Assembly: GCA_040371205.1 (NCBI GenBank)
Contig: AP031382.1
Location: 2,229,562-2,293,561 of the forward strand
Reading direction: 5' to 3'
Length of the DNA stretch: 64,000 bases
Source of the DNA: Rhodanobacter sp.
GTDB taxonomy: Bacteria > Pseudomonadota > Gammaproteobacteria > Xanthomonadales > Rhodanobacteraceae
Each line of letters opens with the position of its first letter. The stretch's first letter is position 1. The notes under the pieces are model-generated. The model worked only from the letters and a program-made list of their open reading frames with translations. It made no database searches and had not been told where the DNA came from. A program made the translations under genes and the position numbers. Shown piece after piece: positions 8,992-18,222 of the stretch.

Positions 8992-9019
8992 ACGGGCGCC
9001 GCATCGCTGCGGCGCCCGT
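8992..9019. terminator. Hairpin between convergent pyrC and chitinase genes
   Basis: A 12-bp perfect stem (ACGGGCGCCGCA with its complement) around the loop TCGC lies between the two convergent stop codons. No T-run follows on either strand, so it is a weak intrinsic terminator at best, possibly acting for both genes. Confidence 0.5.
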
Positions 9020-9060
9020 GCTGAAACGCCCGCTCCGGCAGCAGCCGGCGGCGGGACGGC

Positions 9061-10659
9061 TTACCTCCCCAGGTCGCTCAGGAAGCTCTTGGTGTACTGC
9101 AGCGGCGTGGTCGAAGGCACGGAGTTGCAGGTAGGCGAAGCGGTGCTCTGGCTGCACGGCGTGTCGCGGTCCAGCGACCAGAAGTGGATGCCGGCCAGGC
9201 CGTTGGAAACGGCATAGCTGGTCAGCGTGCCGGCGTTGGCGATGCTGAAGTTCTCGCTGGACACGTCGTTGACGCCGATCATCGGGGTCAGCTCGATCTT
9301 GTTCGGCGAGATGCCGTAGGTGTGCTCCAGGTTCACCGCGGCCTGGATCGCCGTCTGCGCCATGTCGCACGAGCCGTTCGACACCACGCACACGCTGGAA
9401 CTGGCCGCACCGTAGTCCATCGTCATCAGGTTGATGGTGTAGTTGGTGAGCGTGGACGCCTTCACCGCCTTCACCACCATGTCGCCCAGGCTGTTCACGC
9501 CGCCGTAGCTGCCGTCGGACGCGCCCAGCGTGGCCACGGTGAAGGAGAAGCGCAGGTTGGGGTACAGCGACTGGCCGTACACCGCGGCGGCCACCAGGTT
9601 GTTGATGTCGGCCTGCGACTGGCCGCCTTCGATGTCGAAGTCCACGCCCACCATCTGCGGCGACATGTAGCGCGACAGGAAGGTGGCGAAGTTCGCGGTG
9701 CTGCCGCAGGTGAAGGTACCGGCCTGGCCGCCGGTGGACACCACATACGGCAGGCCCGCGCTGGACAAGGCCGGGATGTTGGCGCTGGCGAAGCTCGCAC
9801 CCGGCACGCCGCCCCAATTCTCGCTGCCGCATTCGCCGGTGGCGAAGGCCAGCGTGATCGCACTGAGGTTGCTCACATAATTGGAATAGAGGCTGCCCGA
9901 ACCCACCACCGGAATCGACGAACCCGTCGCCGCGGCAGTCTGCATGGTGTCGGTGTTCCAGTTCATATTGATCGTCACGTCCTTGTACGGGCTGAACAGC
10001 AGGCTGGCACCCGTGCCCGGCGGATTGGCCGTGCCGCCACCGGTACCGCCCGTACCGCCGGTGCCACCGCTTCCACCGGAACTGCCGCCGCTGCCGCCGC
10101 TCGTACCGCCGCTGCCGGAAGAGCTGCCGCCGGTGCATGCACCCTGCGACGTCCAGGGTTCGCCCGAACCGGTAGCGCCGCTGTTGGTCGCCGGATCGTT
10201 GCCCTGCGTCCACCAGTTGGCGACGTAGTTGTTGCCGTTCTCGCTGGCGACGGCACCGCCGTTGTAGGCCGTGGTCGAATTCCACGCCGCCGCGCAGGTA
10301 CCGCCGGAACCGCTGGAGCTGCCGCTACCGCTGGACCCGGAGCCACTGGACCCCGAACCGCCGCACGCCCCCTGCGACGTCCAGGGTTCGCCCGAACCGC
10401 CGGGGCCGCTGTTGGTGGCCGGGTCGTTGCCCTGTGTCCACCAGTTGGCGACGTAGTTGATGCCGTTCTCGCTGACGACGGCACCGCCGTTGTAGGCCGT
10501 GCTTGAACTCCACGCCGCGGCACAAGCCGTTGCGGTTTGCGCGTGCACCGACTGCACGGGCGCCAGCGTCATCAGGCTCATGGCCATCGCGCCGCCCGCA
10601 GCGGTACCGATGGCATGAATCGCCGTGCGTATACAGACAACCGACTTCTTCAGATGCAT
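9061..10659 (-). CDS. Secreted GH18 chitinase with two N-terminal chitin-binding modules
   Basis: Exported endo-acting chitin hydrolase, 532 residues. Order of parts: signal peptide 1-40 (cleavage VHA-QT); first chitin-binding type 3 (CBM5/12) module about 45-99 (CAAAWSSSTAYNGGAVVSE, with the aromatic NWWTQGNDP); a short Gly/Ser linker; second module about 121-175, nearly the same; a Gly/Ser/Thr linker to about 215; GH18 barrel to the end. The catalytic motif is GVDFDIEG with Asp340, Asp342 and Glu344 as acid, of the DxDxE form seen in archaeal-type bacterial chitinases, the usual first Asp-Gly being replaced by Val-Gly. ATG 10659 has AGGAGA upstream. A GACAACGTTGTC palindrome lies 153 bases upstream and is shared with the divergent GH3 gene. 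Confidence 0.93.
   Translation of the reverse strand: MHLKKSVVCIRTAIHAIGTAAGGAMAMSLMTLAPVQSVHAQTATACAAAWSSSTAYNGGAVVSENGINYVANWWTQGNDPATNSGPGGSGEPWTSQGACGGSGSSGSGSSGSGSSSGSGGTCAAAWNSTTAYNGGAVASENGNNYVANWWTQGNDPATNSGATGSGEPWTSQGACTGGSSSGSGGTSGGSGGSSGGSGGTGGTGGTGGGTANPPGTGASLLFSPYKDVTINMNWNTDTMQTAAATGSSIPVVGSGSLYSNYVSNLSAITLAFATGECGSENWGGVPGASFASANIPALSSAGLPYVVSTGGQAGTFTCGSTANFATFLSRYMSPQMVGVDFDIEGGQSQADINNLVAAAVYGQSLYPNLRFSFTVATLGASDGSYGGVNSLGDMVVKAVKASTLTNYTINLMTMDYGAASSSVCVVSNGSCDMAQTAIQAAVNLEHTYGISPNKIELTPMIGVNDVSSENFSIANAGTLTSYAVSNGLAGIHFWSLDRDTPCSQSTASPTCNSVPSTTPLQYTKSFLSDLGR
10143..10536 (-). repeat. Tandem duplication encoding the two chitin-binding modules
   Basis: The coding DNA for the two CBM5/12 modules repeats with an offset of about 228 bases (blocks starting at 10143 and 10371). 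Long runs are identical at the nucleotide level, including third codon positions, for example CCTGCGACGTCCAGGGTTCG at both starts. This indicates a recent duplication or gene conversion within the gene rather than ancient modules. Confidence 0.85.
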
Positions 10660-10811
10660 GAAAGCGTCTCCTGTGCTTTGTTGCGTCATTGAGGCGAAAG
10701 GTGGTTTCCGCGGCAAACGGCGCGTGCTCCCTGATCGTGTCCCCCTGGATCGAATAGCCCAGCCCGCACGATTGCCGCAACCGCGACAGGGCTGTCCGGG
10801 CGTCACCGGAT

Positions 10812-10823
10812 GACAACGTTGTC
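10812..10823. promoter_or_regulatory. LacI-type operator candidate, chitinase side
   Basis: Perfect 12-bp palindrome GACAACGTTGTC, preceded by T. The central CG with symmetric arms is the usual form of LacI-family operators. The identical site occurs at 11031-11042. The regulator itself is not in this window. Confidence 0.6.
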
Positions 10824-11030
10824 CAATAAATCAGATCCGTTCTGTGACGCTCTTTGCGAACATACAACGTCATTTGCGCACGTTCTTGCGAACCATCGCA
10901 TCAGGAATATCCCGCTTAGCAGCAGCAAATTGAAATAAATCCTTCATTCGAAGGAAATCCATCATGCTGCAATGCATCTAGATCGTTTCAAGCGTTTACA
11001 CATACGCGACGACATGACAGGACTTTTTCT

Positions 11031-11042
11031 GACAACGTTGTC
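11031..11042. promoter_or_regulatory. LacI-type operator candidate, GH3 side
   Basis: Second copy of GACAACGTTGTC, here extended to TGACAACGTTGTCT, 189 bases before the GH3 start codon. Together with the site at 10812 it suggests that both secreted glycosidases answer to one regulator. Confidence 0.6.
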
Positions 11043-11230
11043 TTACGTGCTACGCAAACGGCATCCGACAGGACACCGAAGCCTGGATCCCGTCCATGGC
11101 CGCAGGGATGCCGACCGCAGCACCCCGCTCCAGCCGCCGCGATCCCGGAGACACGCATTGGACGCCCAGTGCGCTTGTCATCCCGCGCCGCCTGTGCGCA
11201 TGCTTGCCCGGAGACCACGAAGGAAACGCC

Positions 11231-13495
11231 ATGACACTTCGCAAGACGAGCCTTGCCGCCCTGATCGGCGCGACGCTGTTGGCCATTGGCGGAACCTGCG
11301 CCGCCGCCGGCGCAGGCAGCGACGCACGTCCATGGATGAACCCCAGGCTGACGCCCGACCAGCGCGCCGATCTGGTGCTGAAGGCGATGACGCAGGACGA
11401 GAAGTTCCGCCTGATCCGCGTCGACTTCGGCGACACCGAAAACGGTCATGTGATGGCGCCGGGCGCGCTGGGTTCCGCCGGCTACGGCCCGGCCATCGCG
11501 CGGCTCGGTCTGCCGGCCATCCAGGAAAGCGACGCCGGCCTCGGCGTGGCCAAGCCGCTGAAGCTGGGCGCCACCGCCCTGCCCTCGGGGCTGGCGACGG
11601 CCGCCAGTTTCGATCCGGCGGTCGCCTATGCCGGCGGCGCGATGATCGGCAGCGAAGCGCACCGGCGCGGCTTCAACGTGATGCTGGCGGGCGGCGTGGA
11701 CCTGGTGCGCGATCCGCGCAACGGCCGCAACTTCGAGTACGCGGGCGAAGACCCGCTGCTGGCCGGCGTGATCGTCGGCAACGCCATCGCCGGCATCCAG
11801 AGCCAGCACCTCGTCTCCACCATCAAGCATTACGCGCTCAACGACCTCGAGACAGCCCGCAACACGCTGAGCGCGAACATCGGCAAGGCCGCCGCGCGCG
11901 AATCCGACCTGCTCGCCTTCGAGATCGCCATCGAAACCGGCCACCCCGGCGCGGTGATGTGCTCCTACAACCGCGTCAACACGGTCTATGCCTGCGAGAA
12001 CGGTTGGTTGCTCGACGACGTGCTCAAGCACGACTGGCACTACCCCGGCTACGTGATGTCGGACTGGGGCGCGGTGCACAGCGGCGCGAAGTCCGCGCTG
12101 GCCGGACTGGACCAGGAATCCGCCGGCGAGACCTTCGACAAGGAGGTGTACTTCGACAAGCCGTTGCGCGCCGCGGTGGCCTCCGGCGAGGTGCCGCAAT
12201 CGCGCATCGACGACATGGCGCGACGCATCCTGCGCAGCCTGTTCGCGGACGGCGTGATGGATCACCCGGCGACGCAATCGCCGATCGACTTCGCCGCCGA
12301 CCGCAAGGTGGCGCAGCGCGCCGGGGAAGCCGGCGCGGTGCTGCTGCGCAACCGGGATGCGCTGCTGCCGCTGGCCGCCGCGCAATCCGTGGCGGTGATC
12401 GGCGGCCACGCCGACAAGGGCGTGCTGACCGGCGGCGGTTCCTCGGCGGTGCAGTCGCCGCAGGGCAACGCCGTGCCGGGCCTGCCGCCGAAGGAATGGC
12501 CGGGGCCGCGCATCTACCAGCCTTCCGCGCCGCTGGCTGCGATCAAGCAACGCGCACACGGCGCGGTGCGCTACGCCAGCGGCGACGACATCGCCGCCGC
12601 CGCGAAGCTGGCCGCGCAGTCGCAGGTGGCCGTGGTGTTCGTCGAACAGTGGGCGGCCGAGAGTCTGGACGCGCCGCACCTGACCTTGCCCGGCAACCAG
12701 GACGCACTGGTCGACGCCGTGGCCAAGGCCAACCCGCACACCATCGTGGTGCTGGAGAACAACGGCCCGGTCGCCATGCCGTGGCTGGACAAGGTCGATG
12801 CGGTGCTCGAAGCGTGGTATCCCGGCGCGGCCGGCGGCGAAGCCATCGCGCGACTGCTGTACGGCGAGGTCGACCCCGCCGGCCGGCTACCGCTGACCTG
12901 GCCGCGCGACGAATCGCAGCTGCCGCGACCGCAGATACCCGGTGCCGCGCTCACCGCGATGGGCCAACCGCCGCAAGGCCAACCGGCACAGGACGTGGAC
13001 TACGACATCGAAGGCGCCGACGTCGGCTACCGCTGGTACCAGCGCAAGCACTTCGAACCGCTGTTCCCGTTCGGCTACGGCCTCAGCTACACCCACTTCG
13101 ACTACAGCGGCTTCGCGACACACGCGGCCAACGGCAAGCTCACCGCCTCGTTCACCGTGACCAACCGCGGCCAGCGCGCCGGCGTGGATGTGCCGCAGCT
13201 CTACGTCACCCTGCCCGGCGCAAACCCGGTGCGCCGGTTGGCCGGCTGGTGCCGCGTCGACCTCAAGCCCGGCCAGTCCGCCCGCCTCACGGTTGCCGCG
13301 GATCCGCGCCTGCAGGTGAACTTCGACAGCCACGACCAGCAATGGCAGCGCCCTGCCGGCGCCTACCTGCTGCAACTCGGCCATTCGGCCACTTCGTTCC
13401 AGGGCGAAGGCCGGGTGACGCTCCCGGCCGCCACCTGGCCTGCGGATGCGGCGCCCAAGGGCGCGCCACAGCCCTGCGCGGCCGCCGCGCCGTAA
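11231..13495 (+). CDS. Secreted GH3 glycosidase, beta-glucosidase (BglX) type
   Basis: Exo-acting glycosidase of 754 residues with a signal peptide (MTLRKTSLAALIGATLLAIG, cleavage near residue 25-28). The GH3 N-terminal barrel shows RDPRNGRNFEYAGEDPLLAG (split before residue 180), KHYALNDLETAR near 199-210 and the nucleophile Asp278 in YVMSDWGAVHSG. The C-terminal GH3 domain and a final fibronectin-III-like domain (from about residue 630, FGYGLSYTHFDYSGF onward) complete the BglX layout. The motif KHYALND, not KHFPGHG, separates it from NagZ-type N-acetylglucosaminidases, so cellobiose-like or other beta-glucosides are more likely than chitin fragments. ATG 11231 has AAGGAA upstream. Its promoter region shares a palindrome with the divergent chitinase. 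Confidence 0.92.
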   Translation: MTLRKTSLAALIGATLLAIGGTCAAAGAGSDARPWMNPRLTPDQRADLVLKAMTQDEKFRLIRVDFGDTENGHVMAPGALGSAGYGPAIARLGLPAIQESDAGLGVAKPLKLGATALPSGLATAASFDPAVAYAGGAMIGSEAHRRGFNVMLAGGVDLVRDPRNGRNFEYAGEDPLLAGVIVGNAIAGIQSQHLVSTIKHYALNDLETARNTLSANIGKAAARESDLLAFEIAIETGHPGAVMCSYNRVNTVYACENGWLLDDVLKHDWHYPGYVMSDWGAVHSGAKSALAGLDQESAGETFDKEVYFDKPLRAAVASGEVPQSRIDDMARRILRSLFADGVMDHPATQSPIDFAADRKVAQRAGEAGAVLLRNRDALLPLAAAQSVAVIGGHADKGVLTGGGSSAVQSPQGNAVPGLPPKEWPGPRIYQPSAPLAAIKQRAHGAVRYASGDDIAAAAKLAAQSQVAVVFVEQWAAESLDAPHLTLPGNQDALVDAVAKANPHTIVVLENNGPVAMPWLDKVDAVLEAWYPGAAGGEAIARLLYGEVDPAGRLPLTWPRDESQLPRPQIPGAALTAMGQPPQGQPAQDVDYDIEGADVGYRWYQRKHFEPLFPFGYGLSYTHFDYSGFATHAANGKLTASFTVTNRGQRAGVDVPQLYVTLPGANPVRRLAGWCRVDLKPGQSARLTVAADPRLQVNFDSHDQQWQRPAGAYLLQLGHSATSFQGEGRVTLPAATWPADAAPKGAPQPCAAAAP

Positions 13496-13691
13496 CGAGC
13501 ATCGGTATATGGCCACGACAGGTGTCTTGTCGCCGAGACATCGGCTGTAGAGAGCGCCATCGCGGCCGATACGCCTTCACATGGGCTATCCGGGGCGGAC
13601 GGCAAGCTGACTGGCACGGATGCAGCTTGCGCGCCCGTCGGCGGGGCCGATGTTGCCTGCAGACAGAGACCATCCGGAGACCGGGGTATAT

Positions 13692-16637
13692 GTGAGAGGG
13701 CGTCGATTCGCGTACATCGCATGGCTGAGCTGGTGCTGCATTGCGACTGCGCCCGCGGCGGCGGCGACTGCGGCCGCATCCGAGCAGGCCGCACCGACGC
13801 ACATCCGCGTGGTCGCCCCCGGCGACTACCCGCCCTACCTGTTTCTAGATGCCGACGGCAAGGTCAGCGGCTACGTGGCGGATCGCTGGCGGCTGTTCGA
13901 AAAGCACACCGGCATCGCTGTCGAACTCGATGCGATCGACTGGAACGCCGCCAAGCAGGACGTGCTGACCGGCAAGGCCGACGCGATCGACATGGTCTAC
14001 CGCACCCATGCGCGGGAATCCTCGTTCGATTTTTCCGCGCCCTACCTCACCGTGCCGCTGGGCGTCTATGTGGGCTCGCCGGACACCGGCGTGCTCGACA
14101 CGGCCTCGCTGCACGGCCTGACGGTGAACGTGGGCCGGGGCGGCGCCTGCGCGAAGATACTGTCGGGGCTGGGCAACGTCGGCCTGCGGCAATTCGACGA
14201 ATACGAAGACGCGGTGCAGGCGGCGATAAACACCGAGCCGCACATCTTCTGCATGGACGAATACCGCGCCTACCACTACCTCAACAAGATCGGTGCCCAA
14301 GCGCGCTTCCATCGTGCGTTCGTGCTCGACGACGGCCACTTCCACGTGGCCGTGCGCAAGGGCAACATCGCGATGCTGCAGCTGATCGAGCGCGGCATGG
14401 CCAGCATCACGCCCGCGGAGAGCCGTACCCTGGACGAGCGCTGGCGGGACGAGCCGCCGGCGCTGGCACCCTACGGGCGCATCGCGGCCTTCGCGCTGGC
14501 CATCGCGTTCGCGCTCGGCATGCTGATGCTGGCGTGGATCTGGGCCTTGCGGCGCAGCGTGGCCGCACGCACGCGTGAACTGCAGGCGGGCCAGGCCAAA
14601 CTGCGCGCGCTGTTCGACGCCAGCCCCGACGCGATGTGGGTGAAGGACCTGCAGGGCATCTACCGCGAGTGCAACGACCGCGTGTTCGAGTTGCTGCGGG
14701 TGGAGCGCAACGAACTGCTTGGCCGCAGCGATGCCGAACTGTTCCCCGCGGCGCAGGCGACCGAAGTGCGCGACATGGACGCCCGCGCGGCCAACCATGG
14801 CACCCGCGACACCTATGAGCTGTCCACCGAGTCCAGCGACGGCAGGCGCTTGCAGTTCGAGGTCATCAACGTCCCGCTGCTCGATGCCGGCGGCACGCCC
14901 TATGCCACGCTGGGCGTGGCGCGCGACGTCACCGAGCGCAAGCGCGCGGAGGCCGAACTGCGGCTGGCCGCGGCGGCCTTCGAGTCGCAGGACGCGCTGC
15001 TGGTGATGGATGCCGACCATGTCATCCAACGGATCAACCAGGCTTTCACCACGCTCACGGGCCATACCCCCGATACCGTGATCGGCCACCGGGTGAACCT
15101 GCTGCGCTCGCGCTACCACGATGCCTCGTTCTACGACCAGTTGTGGGCACAAGTGGCGCGCAGCGGCGCCTGGCACGGCGAGTTGTGGCTGCAAGCCGCG
15201 CAAGGCGAACCCAAGGCCGCGCGGATGACCCTGTCGCATGTGCTCGACACCGACGGCCGGGTAAGCCACTACGTCTGCTCCATCGTCGACCTGACGCGCG
15301 AACGCGAGGCGTACGCCAGCATCGACCGCATGACCTACTTCGACCCGCTCACCGACCTGCCCAACCGCTATTTCCTGCATGCCCGCCTGCAACACCTGCT
15401 GGAGCGCGCCACCGGCGGCGCCTTGCTGCTGGTCGACCTCGACCATTTCAAGCGGATCAACGACCTGCGCGGCCACGCTGCCGGCGACCGGCTGCTGGCG
15501 CTGATCGCGCAACGCCTCCGGCACGCGCTGGACGAGCGCCCCGTGCTCAGCCGCCTGAGCGGCGGCACCTTCGCGCTATTGGATATCTGCGCGGACGGCG
15601 AAGCGATGTCGCCCGCACGGGCCTGCGAGAGCGCCAGGCACCTGCGCCACGTCCTGCGCGAGCCGTTCCTGCTCGACGGCACGCCGGTGACGGTCACCGC
15701 CAGCATCGGCTGGACCCTGCTCGCGCCGGGCCAGGGCACCGCCGAATCGGTGCTCAAGGAGGCGGAGCTGGCGATGTACCACGCGAAGGCCGCCGGCCGC
15801 GACCGGGCCGGCCGCTACGAGCCGGCGATGCAGGACGAACTGGCGCGGCACGAGGCGCTGGTCAACGACCTGCACGAGGCGATTGCCGGCCATGCGCTGG
15901 AACTGCATTACCAGGCGCAGACGAACCGGCACGACGACCTCGTGGGCGCCGAGGCGCTGCTGCGCTGGACGCGCCGCGACGGCACCAGCGTACCGCCGGA
16001 CGCGTTCATTCCCATTGCCGAGGAAAACGGCCTGATCCTGCCGCTGGGGAACTGGGTGCTGCGGCAAGCCTGCGCGCAACTGGTCGCCTGGGCCGGCGAT
16101 GCGCGCCGCAGCAAACTGTCGCTCGCGGTCAACGTGAGCGCACGGCAGTTCGCCCAGTCCGACTTCGTCGACAGCGTGCGCGACGCGCTGGCCGCCACCG
16201 GCGCCGACCCGACGCGGCTCAAGCTGGAAGTCACCGAAACGGCGATCCTGGACGACCTCGACGATTCCGCCGTGAAACTCGCACAAGTGCGCGCACTCGG
16301 CATCCATGTCTCGCTGGACGACTTCGGCACCGGCTATTCCTCGCTGGCCTACCTCTCGCGCCTGCCGCTGGACCAGCTCAAGATCGACCAGTCCTTCGTG
16401 GCACGCCTGCCGGACGATCCCAACGACGCGATGGTGGCGCAGACCATCATCACGATGGGCCAGGGGCTGGGCATGGAAGTGATCGCCGAGGGCGTGGAAA
16501 CGGAGGCGCAGCGGCAATTCCTGCTGGCGCACGGCTGCGACGCGTTCCAGGGCTTCCTGATCTCGCGGCCGATGCCGCTGGCCGGCTTCGAAGCCCTGCT
16601 CGCCCAGCACGAACCTCCGACAGCGGCGGAGCGGTAA
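13692..16637 (+). CDS. Periplasmic-sensor PAS-GGDEF-EAL protein, probable c-di-GMP phosphodiesterase
   Basis: Inner-membrane signalling protein of about 981 residues. Parts in order: signal segment; a periplasmic solute-binding domain of the SBP_bac_3 type (IRVVAPGDYPPYLFLDADGK onward, to about 255) that should sense a small molecule; a membrane helix (about 264-286); two PAS domains (about 300-420 and 424-540); GGDEF; EAL. The GGDEF signature reads LSGGTFALL, so cyclase activity should be lost. The EAL domain keeps its catalytic set: AEALLRW, NVSARQF, EVTETAI, LDDFGTGYS, LKIDQSF, AEGVET, FQGF. It should therefore degrade c-di-GMP. The start is uncertain: the GTG at 13692 begins a good signal sequence, while in-frame ATGs lie at 13620 and 13650. 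Confidence 0.9.
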   Translation: MRGRRFAYIAWLSWCCIATAPAAAATAAASEQAAPTHIRVVAPGDYPPYLFLDADGKVSGYVADRWRLFEKHTGIAVELDAIDWNAAKQDVLTGKADAIDMVYRTHARESSFDFSAPYLTVPLGVYVGSPDTGVLDTASLHGLTVNVGRGGACAKILSGLGNVGLRQFDEYEDAVQAAINTEPHIFCMDEYRAYHYLNKIGAQARFHRAFVLDDGHFHVAVRKGNIAMLQLIERGMASITPAESRTLDERWRDEPPALAPYGRIAAFALAIAFALGMLMLAWIWALRRSVAARTRELQAGQAKLRALFDASPDAMWVKDLQGIYRECNDRVFELLRVERNELLGRSDAELFPAAQATEVRDMDARAANHGTRDTYELSTESSDGRRLQFEVINVPLLDAGGTPYATLGVARDVTERKRAEAELRLAAAAFESQDALLVMDADHVIQRINQAFTTLTGHTPDTVIGHRVNLLRSRYHDASFYDQLWAQVARSGAWHGELWLQAAQGEPKAARMTLSHVLDTDGRVSHYVCSIVDLTREREAYASIDRMTYFDPLTDLPNRYFLHARLQHLLERATGGALLLVDLDHFKRINDLRGHAAGDRLLALIAQRLRHALDERPVLSRLSGGTFALLDICADGEAMSPARACESARHLRHVLREPFLLDGTPVTVTASIGWTLLAPGQGTAESVLKEAELAMYHAKAAGRDRAGRYEPAMQDELARHEALVNDLHEAIAGHALELHYQAQTNRHDDLVGAEALLRWTRRDGTSVPPDAFIPIAEENGLILPLGNWVLRQACAQLVAWAGDARRSKLSLAVNVSARQFAQSDFVDSVRDALAATGADPTRLKLEVTETAILDDLDDSAVKLAQVRALGIHVSLDDFGTGYSSLAYLSRLPLDQLKIDQSFVARLPDDPNDAMVAQTIITMGQGLGMEVIAEGVETEAQRQFLLAHGCDAFQGFLISRPMPLAGFEALLAQHEPPTAAER

Positions 16638-16687
16638 CCGCGCTGACCGGCGACGGCCATGCCGCCCGTCCCGGTTTGCCCGCTGTT

Positions 16688-17032
16688 TCAGATCGCCGCG
16701 GTGACCACGATCTCCACCTTCCAGCCCGGCCTGGCCAGCTTCGCTTCCACGGTGGCCCGCGCCGGCCCCTGCCCCGGCACCACCCATGCGTCCCACACGC
16801 GGTTCATGCCCGGAAAATCGGCGATATCGGCAAGGAAAATCTGCGCGCGCAGGATGCGCGTCTTGTCGCTGCCCGCCTGCGCCAGCAGCGCGTCGACAGC
16901 CGCCAGCACCTGACGCGTCTGACCTTCGATGTCCGCGCCTTCGTCCTCGGCCACCTGGCCCGCAAGGTAGACCACGCCGTTATGCAGAGTGGCCTCGGAC
17001 ATGCGCGGGCCGGCGTCGATGCGTTGGATCAT
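16688..17032 (-). CDS. RidA-family enamine/imine deaminase
   Basis: Small cytosolic protein (114 aa) of the RidA/YjgF family, which hydrolyses reactive enamines and imines made by PLP enzymes. The conserved parts are LAGQVAEDEGADIEGQTRQVL, the substrate-carboxylate-binding Arg in GPARATVE and the Glu in KVEIVVTAAI at the end. Length is slightly under the 128 residues of E. coli RidA, and it may belong to a related subgroup. ATG 17032 has CGGAGC about 8 bases upstream. It converges with the EAL gene. Confidence 0.88.
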   Translation of the reverse strand: MIQRIDAGPRMSEATLHNGVVYLAGQVAEDEGADIEGQTRQVLAAVDALLAQAGSDKTRILRAQIFLADIADFPGMNRVWDAWVVPGQGPARATVEAKLARPGWKVEIVVTAAI

Positions 17033-17259
17033 GGGAAAGCTCCGTGAGGGAAACGGGAAAACGACACCGGACACTGCCATCGTCCCGCAGCCGGCCGTCA
17101 TGACGAATGGTTCAATCGAAAGCACGCCCGATGGACAGTCCCGCCGACGTGAACCGGTGCGCGCCGCCGCGGCGCCCGGCGTCGAGGCACGCGCAAGGCG
17201 GGCCATACCTCAAGCAAAGCCGCCAGGCAGGCCAACGATGCATCGTTTCTTGCGCCAGC

Positions 17260-17766
17260 TCATCCGCCGGTCTCGGTGGCCGACCGTAGCCCCCGCCTGG
17301 CCAAGGCCACCATGGAAGCCGCATCGCCTGCGCCTTCCAGCACCAACGCGCGCTCGTCGACGGCCGGTTCCTCCAGCGTCGCCAACTGGCTGTCGAGCAA
17401 GGCGAGCGGCATGAAGTGCTGGCGCCCCCTCATCCGGCGCGCCAGCTCGTCGCGCGCCACGCGCAGGTAAAGCAGGCGCAGCGACGGATCGGCCTGGCGC
17501 AACACGTCGCGGTAAGCGCGGCGCAGCGCGGAACACGCCACCACCACGCCTTGCCCGCGATGCGCAGCGATCGCCGCGGCAATCGCCGCCAGCCATGGCT
17601 GGCGGTCGGCGTCGTCCAGCGGGATGCCGGCGCGCATCTTGGCGATGTTCGCGGCGGGATGAAGTTCATCGCCTTCCACGAAACCCACGCCGCACGCTCT
17701 CGCCAGAGCGGCGCCGACATGGCTCTTGCCACTGCCGGAAACGCCCATCACGACGATGGTCGGCAT
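17260..17766 (-). CDS. gntK: Gluconokinase
   Basis: Phosphorylates gluconate to 6-phosphogluconate, feeding the Entner-Doudoroff and pentose phosphate pathways. The 168 residues match the small GntK-type P-loop kinase. Walker A is GVSGSGKS (residues 8-15), followed by the family segments EGDELHPAANIAKMRAGIPLDD (split over residues 31-52) and ACSALRRAYRDVLR. The C-terminal stretch HFMPLALLDSQLATLEEP is the typical end of gluconokinases. The start ATG at 17766 begins MPTIVVMGVSGSGKS as in relatives; a longer in-frame extension upstream has no conserved content. No gluconate transporter or regulator lies beside it. Confidence 0.9.
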   Translation of the reverse strand: MPTIVVMGVSGSGKSHVGAALARACGVGFVEGDELHPAANIAKMRAGIPLDDADRQPWLAAIAAAIAAHRGQGVVVACSALRRAYRDVLRQADPSLRLLYLRVARDELARRMRGRQHFMPLALLDSQLATLEEPAVDERALVLEGAGDAASMVALARRGLRSATETGG

Positions 17767-18222
17767 CAAGCGCACCGGCAAGGCTCGCCCTCCGGCAGGC
17801 GGGATGCCGCACCGAACGATGCGCGGATTCCGCGCACGCCCATCGGCATGCAATATCTCGATGGTTTCAACATGACGCGCCCACTCGAACTGCAAAATCC
17901 CGGCCGTGCCTCGGCGCACTTTGTACACCAAAGCACGCCCAGCAGGCATGGGAACTCTCACCTGCGCTTTCCTTTCGATGCAGAGTCGGAACCGGCACGC
18001 CGGCGACGTGCGCACCTCATCGGCGCAAATCCGCGAAGCAGCGCCCCGTGGAAGCCACCTGCCTCCTCAGCATGGAGCAAAGCTCATGCAGCGAACGTCG
18101 GATTCCCCTGCTGGAACCGACCGGCACGTGGGTGCGCGGGTGATGCGGCCACGACGCGGCAGGCATGCCCCGCTTGAGAAAGCGTACTTAGCCCAGATGC
18201 TGGTAGCGCCAGGACTCCTCGC
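17767..18222. other. Gene-free gap between gntK and mtfA
   Basis: 456 bases between divergent genes with no open frame that has both a ribosome binding site and recognisable content. It presumably carries both promoters. I see no repeat, tRNA or strong terminator in it. Confidence 0.5.

Larger units (their letters stand above)
10660..11230. promoter_or_regulatory. Divergent regulatory region between chitinase and GH3 genes
   Basis: 571 bases without a supported gene. It is visibly less GC-rich than its surroundings between about 10810 and 11050, as expected for promoters. It holds two copies of the same perfect palindrome (listed separately), one placed 153 bases before the chitinase start and one 189 bases before the GH3 start. 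No small gene with a ribosome binding site was found in it. Confidence 0.7.

Noticed and set aside
11231-13495. GH3 enzyme as NagZ-type N-acetylglucosaminidase working with the chitinase
   Set aside because: The barrel has KHYALND and the C-terminal GH3 and FnIII-like domains of BglX; NagZ has KHFPGHG with a separate catalytic His loop and is shorter.
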